Shown: piece after piece, positions 1 to 7,518 of the stretch
Layout of the letters: every line of letters starts with the position of its first letter
How positions within the stretch are numbered: position 1 is the first letter of the stretch
From: Herbaspirillum sp. 3R11
GTDB taxonomy: Bacteria; Pseudomonadota; Gammaproteobacteria; Burkholderiales; Burkholderiaceae_D
DNA: 64,000 nucleotides
Direction: 5' to 3'
Assembly (NCBI RefSeq): GCF_004563925.1
Contig: NZ_SPNJ01000003.1
Span: 558,001-622,000 of the forward strand
Translations under genes and position numbers: made by a program
The notes under the pieces: generated by a model
What the model saw: the letters and a program-made list of their open reading frames with translations, nothing else
Databases searched by the model: none
What the model was told of the DNA's origin: nothing

Positions 1-1
1 C

Positions 2-343
2 CACCTGGCCCAGACCGACAACCAGACCCCGCCGCTGGTCGACGGCGACCTGTTCACCACCCATCCCAAGGGCGCTTCAACGTATCGCCTGCTGCGCTGT
101 GAAACCAGCCAGAGCAGCGCCGACAGCAGCGGCGTCTGCACGGTCGAACTGATCTACAGCGACGCCAAGCTGCAGGCGCCGTTCAAGTCGAATGACCGCG
201 TCATCCTCACGCGCGACGCGCGCGGCTGGGTCATCGACAACATCGAATACGGCGGTGGCAATACTGCCACGGTCCATACCGGCGACCTGCAAAAGACCCT
301 GCAAGGCATCCTCAACAAGAACGAACGGCGCATCGTCCAGTAA
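2..343 (+). CDS. Hypothetical protein, C-terminal part (5' end outside window)
   Basis: An open frame enters from the left edge and stops at TAA 341-343, giving the last 113 residues. The visible part has a Cys pair (about residues 32 and 46 of the fragment), a short beta-rich pattern and the segment GWVIDNIEYGG, which looks like the end of a small secreted or periplasmic beta-sheet domain of the DUF3828 kind. That assignment is a guess from style only. It runs in the same direction as sbcB, 107 bp upstream of it, so the two may be cotranscribed. No N-terminus is available, so a signal peptide cannot be judged. Confidence 0.55.
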   Translation, partial: HLAQTDNQTPPLVDGDLFTTHPKGASTYRLLRCETSQSSADSSGVCTVELIYSDAKLQAPFKSNDRVILTRDARGWVIDNIEYGGGNTATVHTGDLQKTLQGILNKNERRIVQ

Positions 344-450
344 CGTCCGTCATCGGAAGGCCGGCGCTATCGGTTAGAATCGCGGAAAGTTTTGCCGGCC
401 CTGCCGGCGCCTCCGTGCTGCAACCACCGAACCGTCACTGTACCGTCACG

Positions 451-1887
451 ATGTCCAATCACACCTTCCTCTGGCACGACTACGAGACCTTCGGCGCCCA
501 GGCGCGCCGCGATCGTCCCGCCCAGTTCGCCGCCATCCGCACCGACGCCGACCTCAACGAGATCGGCGACCCGATCATGATCTACTGCAAGCCGGCGCCC
601 GACTTCGTGCCCGATCCGCAGTCCTGCCTGATCACCGGCATCACGCCGCAAGTCTGTCTTGAGCGCGGCATCCCCGAATACCAGTTCGCGGCGCAGATCG
701 AACAGGCCATGGCGGAGCCCGGCACCATCGGCGTCGGCTACAACACCATCCGCTTCGACGATGAAATCACGCGCTTCATGTTCTGGCGCAACCTGATCGA
801 TCCGTATGCGCGCGAGTGGCAAAACGGCTGCGGCCGCTGGGACTTGCTCGACGTCGTACGCACCACGTATGCGCTGCGCCCCGAAGGCATCGAATGGCCG
901 AAGAAGGAAGACGGCGTCACGCCCAGCTTCAAGCTGGAACACTTGAGCAAGGCCAACGGCCTGTTGCATGAAGCGGCGCACGATGCACTGTCCGACGTGC
1001 GCGCGACGATCGCCTTCGCCCGCCTGATTCGCGACAAGCAGCCGCGCCTGTTCGACTTCTGCCTGGCGCTGCACAAGAAGGATCGCGTCGCCGCCGAACT
1101 CGGCCTGCCGCTGGCCAAGCCCTTCCTGCATGTGTCCGGCATGTTCCCCGCCGCGCAAGGCTGCGTGGCCGTGATGTGGCCGCTAGCCACGCACCCGACC
1201 AACAAGAATGAAGTGATCGCCTGGGACCTCAGCCGCGATCCGCGCGAACTCGCCGGCCTCGACGCCGACACGATCCGCACGCGCATGTTCAGCAAGACCG
1301 ACGACCTGCCGGAAGGCGTCACGCGCCTGCCGGTCAAGACCATCCACCTGAACAAGTCGCCGATGGTGATCGCCAGCCTGAAGACGCTGACGGCGCAGCG
1401 CGCCGCCGAATTCAATCTCGACATCGACGCGGCCTTGCAGAACGCCACGGCGGCAGCTGAATTGCCGGAGATGGGCGCGATCTGGGCCAAGGTATTCCAG
1501 CGTCCGAAAGAAGCCCCCAACGATGTCGACGAAGATCTCTACGGCGGCTTTGTCGGCAACAACGACCGTCGTCAACTGACGCAACTGCGCGCCCTGACGC
1601 CGCTGCAGCTGGCGCAGTCGAAGATCAGTTTCGACGACGCGCGGCTGGAGGAATTGCTGTTCCGCTACCGCGCGCGCAACTTCCCCGAAACCCTGTCGCC
1701 GGAAGAAACCCAGCGCTGGGAAGATCATCGCGCTGCACGCCTGTTCGACGGCGCAGGCGGTGCCCGCACGCTGGATGGGCTATTCGAGGAAATCGACCAG
1801 TTGTCGGAGTCGGCCGATGAACGCGGCGAGGAAATCCTCGGTGCGCTCTACGACTATGCCGAGATGATTGCGCCTGAACGCAGCTGA
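451..1887 (+). CDS. sbcB: Exodeoxyribonuclease I (DEDDh 3'-5' ssDNA exonuclease)
   Basis: 478 residues, close to the 475 of the E. coli enzyme. Residues 6-15 read FLWHDYETFG, carrying the first metal-binding Asp/Glu pair (D10, E12) of the DnaQ-like fold. The blocks RPAQFAAIRTD, GYNTIRFDDE, RWDLLDVVRTTYALRPEGI and AHDALSDVRAT follow in the order known for ExoI, and the C-terminal SH3-like and helical domain block LLFRYRARNFPETL is present. The enzyme degrades single-stranded DNA 3' to 5' and acts with SSB in repair and recombination. I chose ATG 451 because the upstream in-frame residues are not conserved and FLWHDYETFG then sits at the usual position. Its end lies 9 bp from the end of the convergent diguanylate cyclase gene. 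Confidence 0.96.
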   Translation: MSNHTFLWHDYETFGAQARRDRPAQFAAIRTDADLNEIGDPIMIYCKPAPDFVPDPQSCLITGITPQVCLERGIPEYQFAAQIEQAMAEPGTIGVGYNTIRFDDEITRFMFWRNLIDPYAREWQNGCGRWDLLDVVRTTYALRPEGIEWPKKEDGVTPSFKLEHLSKANGLLHEAAHDALSDVRATIAFARLIRDKQPRLFDFCLALHKKDRVAAELGLPLAKPFLHVSGMFPAAQGCVAVMWPLATHPTNKNEVIAWDLSRDPRELAGLDADTIRTRMFSKTDDLPEGVTRLPVKTIHLNKSPMVIASLKTLTAQRAAEFNLDIDAALQNATAAAELPEMGAIWAKVFQRPKEAPNDVDEDLYGGFVGNNDRRQLTQLRALTPLQLAQSKISFDDARLEELLFRYRARNFPETLSPEETQRWEDHRAARLFDGAGGARTLDGLFEEIDQLSESADERGEEILGALYDYAEMIAPERS

Positions 1888-1902
1888 ACGTGCCGTTCAG
1901 GC
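1872..1902. terminator. Short inverted repeat between convergent sbcB and GGDEF gene ends
   Basis: GCCTGAACG (1872-1880) is repeated inverted as CGTTCAGGC (1894-1902), and an alternative 7-bp stem with a 3-nt loop forms at 1884-1900. It overlaps the stop codons of both convergent genes. There is no T-run, so factor-independent termination is uncertain. Confidence 0.35.
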
Positions 1903-3450
1903 CGGCATGGGTCGCCGGGCGTCGGTACTCGCTTCACTGGCGCAGACGCGATCCCTTCCCGTCGATTTGGCCAGGTACAAGGCCTTGTCGGCCCTGCCGA
2001 TGAGCGACTCCGCAACATCGCCTTCGCTGACCGCATCCAGGACCGCGACGCCCGCGCTGACAGTGACGATTCCCGTGGGATTACCCTGATGCGGCAGCTG
2101 CAACGCCCGTATGCGCTCCAGTGTTTCTTCCGCAATGGCCAGCGCATCGTCGCCATCGCAATCGGGTAGCAACAGCACCAGTTCTTCGCCGCCGTAGCGC
2201 GCAGCCAGGTCACCCTCGCGCTTCTGTCCCTGCCGGATCGCCTGCGACAACTTACGCAGGCATTCGTCGCCGGCGAGATGGCCATAGGTATCGTTGTAGC
2301 GTTTGAAAAAATCGACGTCCATCATGATCAGCGCCAGCGGCTTTCCTTCCCGCGCGCAACGCCGCAAAGCCCGCGCCATCTCCTCATCGAAACAGCGACG
2401 ATTGCCCAGTCCGGTCAGGCCGTCTTGCGTGGCAAGGTTCTGCAGAGTCCGGTTCAGGAATTCGACATGCTCACGTGCATGGTTGGCTTTGTTCTCGGCC
2501 TCCACCCGCAATTCGATCTGGCGGATCAGACGCGCGCCCAGCCAGCCGAGAAGCGACAGCAGCACGATCAGTCCGCTTACGTGCAACAGCACATCCGACC
2601 GCCAGCTTGCCAGCACTTCCTGCTCGGATAGCGCCGCCGCGACAAACAGCGGATAGCGTTCAAGATGGCGATAACTGTTGATCCGGGTGACGCCGTCCTG
2701 CGAAGAACGGATGCGCGCGGTCCCGCTCGTGTTGATGGCGGCGTGGTCGCGGAATATCGCCGCCTCCGCCAGGCTCTTGCCGATCGAATCATTCATCAAG
2801 GGCCGCCGCACCAGCAACGTGCCCTGGTTGCTGGCAAGAATCACCGCACCGCCGTCGCCGATGTCGAAGCTTTCATAAAACTTGCTGAAATAGGCAATCC
2901 GGATCGCCGCCATGACCACCCCGTCAAAGCTGCCTTCGGCGCTATTGAGGCGTCGTGAAATGGTGACGATCCATTCTCCGTTGGCGCGGCTTTGCACCGG
3001 CATGCTGATATGCGGCGACAGGTCTTCATGCTGGCGATGATAGAGATAATATTCACGGTCGCGGCTGCTAACGTTTCCCGCCTGATATTGACGTGAATTG
3101 AGCAGCCACTTGCCGTCCTTGTCGATGACGAACAAGCCGTGCAACTGGGGCAATTCCACTGTCTGCTGCGCCAGAAATGTTTCCAGCTTGCGCAGCGATG
3201 CCGGCTTGCGTTCATCGTGCAGGAGCCGTTCGGCGAGGAAGATCAAGATGGTGTCAGCTTGCCTGAAAGTGTCGTCGGCATGCCGCGCCAGCGCGAGCGC
3301 AATGTTGTGGCTGGTGGTCCCGGCCTCTTGCAGTTGATGCTGGCGTGCTCGCCAGTCGGTCACGACGGCCAGAACAACGAGCAGCGCGCATGCCAGGACC
3401 ACCAGAGTCTTGGCGAGGAAGATGACGTAGGTTTGTTTTCTGTGAGGCAT
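1897..3450 (-). CDS. Membrane-anchored diguanylate cyclase (dCache sensor + GGDEF)
   Basis: 517 residues. A first membrane helix lies at about residues 10-30, followed by a periplasmic double-Cache-like sensor region (SRDREYYLYHRQHEDLSPHIS is a typical PDC stretch), a second membrane helix near 283-305 and a C-terminal GGDEF domain. The catalytic loop reads RYGGEEL, a tolerated variant of GG(D/E)EF, and an RxxD product-inhibition site (REGD) sits five residues upstream of it. The domain should therefore make cyclic di-GMP from two GTP and be feedback inhibited. The ligand of the sensor is unknown. The gene stands alone on the minus strand. Confidence 0.93.
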   Translation of the reverse strand: MPHRKQTYVIFLAKTLVVLACALLVVLAVVTDWRARQHQLQEAGTTSHNIALALARHADDTFRQADTILIFLAERLLHDERKPASLRKLETFLAQQTVELPQLHGLFVIDKDGKWLLNSRQYQAGNVSSRDREYYLYHRQHEDLSPHISMPVQSRANGEWIVTISRRLNSAEGSFDGVVMAAIRIAYFSKFYESFDIGDGGAVILASNQGTLLVRRPLMNDSIGKSLAEAAIFRDHAAINTSGTARIRSSQDGVTRINSYRHLERYPLFVAAALSEQEVLASWRSDVLLHVSGLIVLLSLLGWLGARLIRQIELRVEAENKANHAREHVEFLNRTLQNLATQDGLTGLGNRRCFDEEMARALRRCAREGKPLALIMMDVDFFKRYNDTYGHLAGDECLRKLSQAIRQGQKREGDLAARYGGEELVLLLPDCDGDDALAIAEETLERIRALQLPHQGNPTGIVTVSAGVAVLDAVSEGDVAESLIGRADKALYLAKSTGRDRVCASEASTDARRPMPA

Positions 3451-3589
3451 CGTGGGTCATGCAGGGGCAAGAGAAGCGGGCGTTTTCATGCTAAAGAAAA
3501 CACCTGCCTCCTGCACATGACCTGCGTCAAAAATCACATACCGAGCATCTTTTTACAACACAGTTGCGCGCATGCATTCTTGCCCTTCA

Positions 3590-4006
3590 TCAATGCACCT
3601 TGCCTGTCTGCTCGGCCTGCAGGGCATGCGCCGCAAGTGCATTGACCAGGGGCGCATCCATCCTTACCAGATGAACGAGAAACCATTGCGGCAAAGCATG
3701 CACGATTCCACGCGGCAGGACATAGTCGCCGCTCAGCGCCCGTGGCACCAGATGATGCAGCGTGCTCAGCAGTTGCGCGTGATGTTGCCTGTGGAAATTC
3801 GCATTCGCATAGCTGATTTCCTCCATCAGCGCCTCCTCCTCGCGGAAATCTGCTTCCAGCAATCCGATCAGACCCTGCAGGCGCGCACTGAACTCGTGAT
3901 CGGGAGCCTGCATCACCAGCGTCAACTCTCTCACCAGCGCTCTGTGCGCGTCATCCATTTCCGTGATGCCGAGAGACATCTGCGGCGACCATTCCAAGTT
4001 TTCCAT
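3590..4006 (-). CDS. Bacteriohemerythrin-like protein with one iron-ligand His replaced by Asp
   Basis: 138 residues, the usual length of a single-domain bacterial hemerythrin (O2-binding non-heme diiron protein). I start at ATG 4006 because AGGGAAGGCAGG precedes it and the hemerythrin fold begins here (MENLEWSPQM). Counting from it, the diiron ligands H21, E57, H72, H76, H112 and D117 fall at the family spacings (E57 to H72 is 15, H72 to H76 is 4, H76 to H112 is 36, then 5 to the Asp). The His expected four residues before E57 is D53 instead. The protein may store or deliver O2, or sense it. It is transcribed away from a tandem Usp gene, and an FNR-type box lies upstream at class II distance. 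Confidence 0.88.
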   Translation of the reverse strand: MENLEWSPQMSLGITEMDDAHRALVRELTLVMQAPDHEFSARLQGLIGLLEADFREEEALMEEISYANANFHRQHHAQLLSTLHHLVPRALSGDYVLPRGIVHALPQWFLVHLVRMDAPLVNALAAHALQAEQTGKVH

Positions 4007-4033
4007 ATCCTGCCTTCCCTCTGCGTGTCGCCC

Positions 4034-4039
4034 AATGTA
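4034..4039 (-). promoter_or_regulatory. Candidate -10 element of the hemerythrin promoter
   Basis: On the minus strand the hexamer reads TACATT, four of six matches to TATAAT. Its centre lies 31 bp from the centre of the FNR-type box at 4061-4074, about the spacing expected for a class II FNR-activated promoter (box at -41.5). The start point would fall near 4026, some 20 nt before the start codon. Confidence 0.45.
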
Positions 4040-4060
4040 AGCCAAATGCGCACCAACGGC

Positions 4061-4074
4061 TTGATGCAAGTCAA
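4061..4074. promoter_or_regulatory. FNR/ANR/DNR-type binding site, hemerythrin side
   Basis: TTGATGCAAGTCAA matches the consensus TTGAT-N4-ATCAA in nine of ten specified bases. It lies 54 bp upstream of the hemerythrin start codon, in the divergent intergenic region. Confidence 0.7.
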
Positions 4075-4117
4075 ACACCCGGGATATCCCACCTGAACGG
4101 CAACAGTGCTTCAGCGT

Positions 4118-4131
4118 TTGACATACATCAA
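4118..4131. promoter_or_regulatory. FNR/ANR/DNR-type binding site, Usp side
   Basis: TTGACATACATCAA matches TTGAT-N4-ATCAA in nine of ten specified bases. It lies 93 bp upstream of the Usp start codon. I could not find a convincing -10 at class II spacing on this side. Confidence 0.6.
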
Positions 4132-4224
4132 TCCATCGCAAACTTGCCGATGCTAAGTTGCTTGCATGCGCTGATGGACATGCTCCATCAGGTTTCCATA
4201 TCGTCCGAACCAAAAGGTGAGCTC

Positions 4225-5046
4225 ATGACTTACAAAACCATACTCGTCCACGTTGATCAATCCCGACATGCGGCGGCGCGCATCCGACTCGCAGCGCAGC
4301 TGGCGGCAAGCCAGGAGGCGCATCTGGTGGGTACTTCCATGACCGGCATTTCACGCTTCATTTATCCCGATGGCGTCGTCTTCATCGGATCGGTCATCGA
4401 CTCCTTACGGGAGAGCGCGCAAACCGAACTGCAAAAATTCGAAGAGTCCGCCCGCCGCGAAGGCGTGACTTTCGAGCGACGCCTCAGCGAAGACGATCCG
4501 GCCGGCGCACTGGTTCTGCAGGCGCGTTACGCCGACCTGGTGGTGCTGAGCCAGACCGATCCGGACGAACGCGACTCAGGCGACGTCTACGACCTGCCCG
4601 AATACGTGATGCTCAATACCGCACGTCCGGTGCTGACGATCCCGTACGCCGGCGTGTTCGACAAGGTCGGCACCCACATCCTGGTGGCCTGGGATGGCAG
4701 CATGGAAGCCACGCGGGCGGTGACCAACGCATTGCCGTTCCTGCGCCGCGCCCGCAACGTCGACGTCGTGCTGTTCAATCCCGACGCGCTGTACGACGTC
4801 CACGGCCAGCAACCGGGAGCTGACATCGCACTCTATCTGGCGCGCCACGGCGTCAACGTCAACGTCCTGCAGCAACCCACTGAACTCGACATTGGCAACG
4901 CACTGCTCTCGCTGGCCGCTGACACCGGCGCCGACCTGCTGGTGATGGGCGGTTACGGCCATACCCGTTTCCGCGAAGTGCTGCTGGGTGGCGTCACCAA
5001 AACCATCCTCAATTGCATGACCTTGCCGGTGCTGTTCTCGCACTGA
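4225..5046 (+). CDS. Tandem-domain universal stress protein (UspA family)
   Basis: 273 residues, two Usp domains in tandem. The first begins TYKTILVHVDQS, the second with GTHILVAWDGSMEATRAV near residue 150. The second ends in a nucleotide-loop pattern, GGYGHTRFREVLLGGVTK, close to G-x2-G-x9-G-(S/T) of the ATP-binding Usp subclass. Such proteins aid survival under starvation or oxygen limitation. ATG 4225 follows AAAGGTGAG. The gene is divergent from the hemerythrin gene, and both face FNR-type boxes, so joint induction at low oxygen is likely. Confidence 0.92.
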   Translation: MTYKTILVHVDQSRHAAARIRLAAQLAASQEAHLVGTSMTGISRFIYPDGVVFIGSVIDSLRESAQTELQKFEESARREGVTFERRLSEDDPAGALVLQARYADLVVLSQTDPDERDSGDVYDLPEYVMLNTARPVLTIPYAGVFDKVGTHILVAWDGSMEATRAVTNALPFLRRARNVDVVLFNPDALYDVHGQQPGADIALYLARHGVNVNVLQQPTELDIGNALLSLAADTGADLLVMGGYGHTRFREVLLGGVTKTILNCMTLPVLFSH

Positions 5047-5157
5047 CGCGTCGTCGGAGCCGGAGCGCCGGAGTGGTGCTAAACTCGCCGGGACCAATGC
5101 GCACCAGATGCATGTGACAAGCCCGGCCTCAATGGCCGCTGCAATCAAGGAGGCCAT

Positions 5158-6090
5158 TTGAACGTCAAACAATTGCGCGCCCTGCTCGCCATTGCCGAAA
5201 CCGGCAGCGTCACGCGCGCAGCGGAGTTGCTCCACATAGTCCAGCCCGCCGTGTCGCGCCAGTTGCGCATGCTGGAAGAAGACATCGGCACCACCCTGTT
5301 CGAACGCGGCAGCCGCGGCATGGAACTGACCGATGCCGGCCAGATTCTTGCAACGCACGCCAAGCGCGCGCTGCATGAGCTCGATCTGGCCAAGGCTGAG
5401 ATCGTGCCGGAACCCGGCATGGTCACCGGCAACATCACCGTCGGCCTGCTGCCGAGCACCACTGACCTGCTCGCCGCACGCCTGATCACGCGGCTGCGCA
5501 CGCTGTATCCGCAACTGATCGTCAACATTTCCGTCGCTTACGCCGGCCACCTGCAGCAATGGCTGGAAGACGGCGCCGTCGACGTTGCGCTGCTCTACGA
5601 TCCCAAGCCCTCCTCGGTGCTGGAAGTGCAACCGCTGCTTGACGAAAGCCTCTATCTGGTTTCGCTGCCTGGCAAGAATCCGGCCGTCGACGGCGTCGCC
5701 GCCCTGCGCTACGTCGCCGAGTTGCCGCTGATCCTGCCGAGCCAGCCGCACGGCTTGCGACTGCTGGTCGACAAGGCCTGCGCGCTGGCCGAGATCGACC
5801 TCAACGTGGTCGCCGAAACCAACGCCATGAACGTGCAGAAGAATCTCGTTTTCAGCGGCCTCGGTTACACCATCCTGCCCGGCGTCGCGGTATTCGACGA
5901 CGTCGCCGCCGGACGCCTGAGCGTGGCGCCGATCTCCAGTCCGACCCTGCAGCGCAAGATCGTGCTGGCCCTGCCGTTGACGCGACGTTCGTCGATTGCG
6001 GTGCGCTGCGCGGTCACCGAACTGCGCGAACTGATCAAGGAAATGCTGGCCCAGGACAACTGGCCCGGCGCTACCTGGCTGGCAAACTGA
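5158..6090 (+). CDS. LysR-family transcriptional regulator
   Basis: 310 residues with TTG start at 5158, fixed by AAGGAGG at 5148-5154. Residues 1-60 form the winged helix-turn-helix (LLAIAETGSVTRAAELLHIVQPAVSRQLRMLEED, quoted in part: TGSVTRAAELLHIVQPAVSR); residues about 90-300 form the effector-binding periplasmic-fold domain (GNITVGLLPSTTDLLAARL). The family binds T-N11-A sites and responds to a small pathway metabolite. It stands directly before the ThDP-decarboxylase pair on the same strand, separated from them by a 12-bp perfect hairpin, so it is the likely regulator of the catabolic genes 6.2-11.5 kb. LysR regulators more often sit divergent from their targets; this codirectional layout is slightly unusual. 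Confidence 0.92.
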   Translation: MNVKQLRALLAIAETGSVTRAAELLHIVQPAVSRQLRMLEEDIGTTLFERGSRGMELTDAGQILATHAKRALHELDLAKAEIVPEPGMVTGNITVGLLPSTTDLLAARLITRLRTLYPQLIVNISVAYAGHLQQWLEDGAVDVALLYDPKPSSVLEVQPLLDESLYLVSLPGKNPAVDGVAALRYVAELPLILPSQPHGLRLLVDKACALAEIDLNVVAETNAMNVQKNLVFSGLGYTILPGVAVFDDVAAGRLSVAPISSPTLQRKIVLALPLTRRSSIAVRCAVTELRELIKEMLAQDNWPGATWLAN

Positions 6091-6094
6091 TCTG

Positions 6095-6125
6095 CTCGCG
6101 AACGTCTCATCCGGACGTTCGCGAG
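6095..6125 (+). terminator. 12-bp perfect stem-loop after the LysR gene
   Basis: CTCGCGAACGTC (6095-6106) and GACGTTCGCGAG (6114-6125) form a perfect stem with a 7-nt loop. No T-run follows, so it could be a terminator lacking a U-tract, an RNA-stabilising hairpin or an operator before the decarboxylase genes. Confidence 0.5.
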
Positions 6126-6230
6126 AGCTATGCTGAAAACTGATTGACCGAACAAATTTCAGCATTGGACGCCTGCGCGGGGCGCACCCTACTATTCCCA
6201 TCCAAGCTCAATGAACGGGGAATAGCAAAC

Positions 6231-6776
6231 ATGAACAGTCCTGGCAGCGCCCAAAACGACCTCTACGCCTGGCGCGAAGATATCTTTTCCATCCTCAAGA
6301 ACGGCGGTGTCAGCCAGGTGGCCTACGTGCCCGATGCCGGCCACTCGCACGTGATCAATCGCGTCCACGAAGAACCGGGCATGCACCCCATCGTCCTGAC
6401 CACCGAAGAAGAGGGCGTCGCCAGCGTGTGCGGCGCCTGGCTCGGCGGCGAGCGCGCCGTGCTGCTGATGCAGAGCAGCGGCGTCGGCAACTGCATCAAC
6501 ATGTTCTCGCTGGTGAACAATTGCCGCTTCCCTTTTCTCGCCATCATCACCATGCGCGGCGAGTGGGCCGAATTCAATCAATGGCAATCGCCGATGGGCA
6601 AGGCCACACAGGCCGCCATCGAACTGATGGGCATCACGGTGCTGCGCGCCGACCGCCCGGAAGAAGTTGCAGCTACGGTGTCGGCCGGTTTCGACGCCGC
6701 GTTTGAAGGCGGCGAATCGGTCTGCGTGCTGCTCGGCCAACGCCTGATCGGCAAGAAAAAATGGGAGGGCAAATGA
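6231..6776 (+). CDS. ThDP-dependent decarboxylase, alpha (PYR) subunit, sulfopyruvate/phosphonopyruvate decarboxylase type
   Basis: 181 residues, the size of the ComD subunit of sulfopyruvate decarboxylase. Seen: the Glu-rich TTEEEGVASVCGAWLGG segment that supplies the Glu activating thiamine diphosphate, LLMQSSGVGNCINMFSLVNN, and MRGEWAEFNQWQSPMGKAT, all in the order of the ComD/phosphonopyruvate decarboxylase PYR domain. ATG 6231 follows GGGGAATAG. The next gene encodes the PP domain and overlaps by ATGA, so the two form one heteromeric enzyme. Likely reaction: non-oxidative decarboxylation of a C3 2-oxoacid carrying a terminal anionic group (sulfopyruvate to sulfoacetaldehyde, or phosphonopyruvate to phosphonoacetaldehyde). 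Substrate is inference. Confidence 0.87.
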   Translation: MNSPGSAQNDLYAWREDIFSILKNGGVSQVAYVPDAGHSHVINRVHEEPGMHPIVLTTEEEGVASVCGAWLGGERAVLLMQSSGVGNCINMFSLVNNCRFPFLAIITMRGEWAEFNQWQSPMGKATQAAIELMGITVLRADRPEEVAATVSAGFDAAFEGGESVCVLLGQRLIGKKKWEGK

Positions 6777-7390
6777 GCCAGCAGAATCAAGCGAACCAAG
6801 CAAATCAACGCACAGCACACATCGACCGCCGCGCCTTCGTCAAGCAGCTGATCGCGGCCTGCCCCGATGCGCTGGTCATCACCGGCCTCGGCTCGGCGAC
6901 CTATGACGTCTACGCCGCCGGCGACCGCCCGGAGAATTTCTACCTCTGGGGCGCGATGGGCGGCGCCGCTGCGGTCGGTCTCGGACTGGCGTTGGCGCAA
7001 CCCAAGCGCACCGTGCTGGTCATCACCGGTGACGGCGAACAACTGATGGGCATCGGCGCACTCGCCACCATCGGCGCGCAAAAGCCGGCCAACCTCAACA
7101 TCATCGTGATCGACAACGGCCACTTCGGCGAGACCGGCATGCAGCGCAGTCACACCAGCCTGGGCACCGACCTGGCGGCAGTGGCGCGCGGTTGCGGCAT
7201 CGGCAAGGTGGTCACGGTCAACACGCTGGAGCAGCTGCCGTCGCTGGCCGCCGACATCAACACGCGTTCCGGCGCGCTGCTGGCGCAAGTGTTCGTGCAG
7301 GCCGACGAATTGCCGCGCGCGCTGCCGACCCGCGACGGCGTCTACACCAAGAACCGCTTCCGCGAAGCACTCGGTTTCGGTCCTGTATAA
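6773..7390 (+). CDS. ThDP-dependent decarboxylase, beta (PP) subunit, sulfopyruvate decarboxylase type
   Basis: 205 residues, ComE-like. The thiamine-diphosphate/Mg motif is visible as GDGEQLMGIGAL followed by the distal Asn in VIDNGHFGETG, and the Gly-rich GAMGGAAAVGLGLALAQP segment precedes it. ATG 6773 overlaps the alpha-subunit TGA (ATGA) and has GGGAGGG upstream, giving translational coupling and 1:1 subunits. The first 20 residues are Asn/Gln-rich and probably flexible. A strong terminator follows at 7413, so transcription of the LysR-proximal genes ends here. Confidence 0.87.
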   Translation: MSQQNQANQANQRTAHIDRRAFVKQLIAACPDALVITGLGSATYDVYAAGDRPENFYLWGAMGGAAAVGLGLALAQPKRTVLVITGDGEQLMGIGALATIGAQKPANLNIIVIDNGHFGETGMQRSHTSLGTDLAAVARGCGIGKVVTVNTLEQLPSLAADINTRSGALLAQVFVQADELPRALPTRDGVYTKNRFREALGFGPV

Positions 7391-7412
7391 AGTTTTTCAG
7401 CTGTGCGTTCAG

Positions 7413-7437
7413 CCCGCCTCCTCCGGCGGGTTTTTTT
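7413..7437 (+). terminator. Rho-independent terminator after the decarboxylase genes
   Basis: CCCGCC (7413-7418), six-nt loop, GGCGGG (7425-7430), then seven T residues. Confidence 0.9.
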
Positions 7438-7460
7438 ATGGCTACATAGATGATGAAATA

Positions 7461-7489
7461 GAAAACGTCCGCACACGGCGGACGTTTTC
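7461..7489. terminator. Bidirectional terminator between convergent genes
   Basis: GAAAACGTCCGC (7461-7472) and GCGGACGTTTTC (7478-7489) form a perfect 12-bp stem with a 5-nt loop, flanked by A and T runs that serve both strands. It also ends the minus-strand binding-protein gene. Confidence 0.85.
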
Positions 7490-7518
7490 TGCAACCACTG
7501 CTTCGATCTATCTACATT

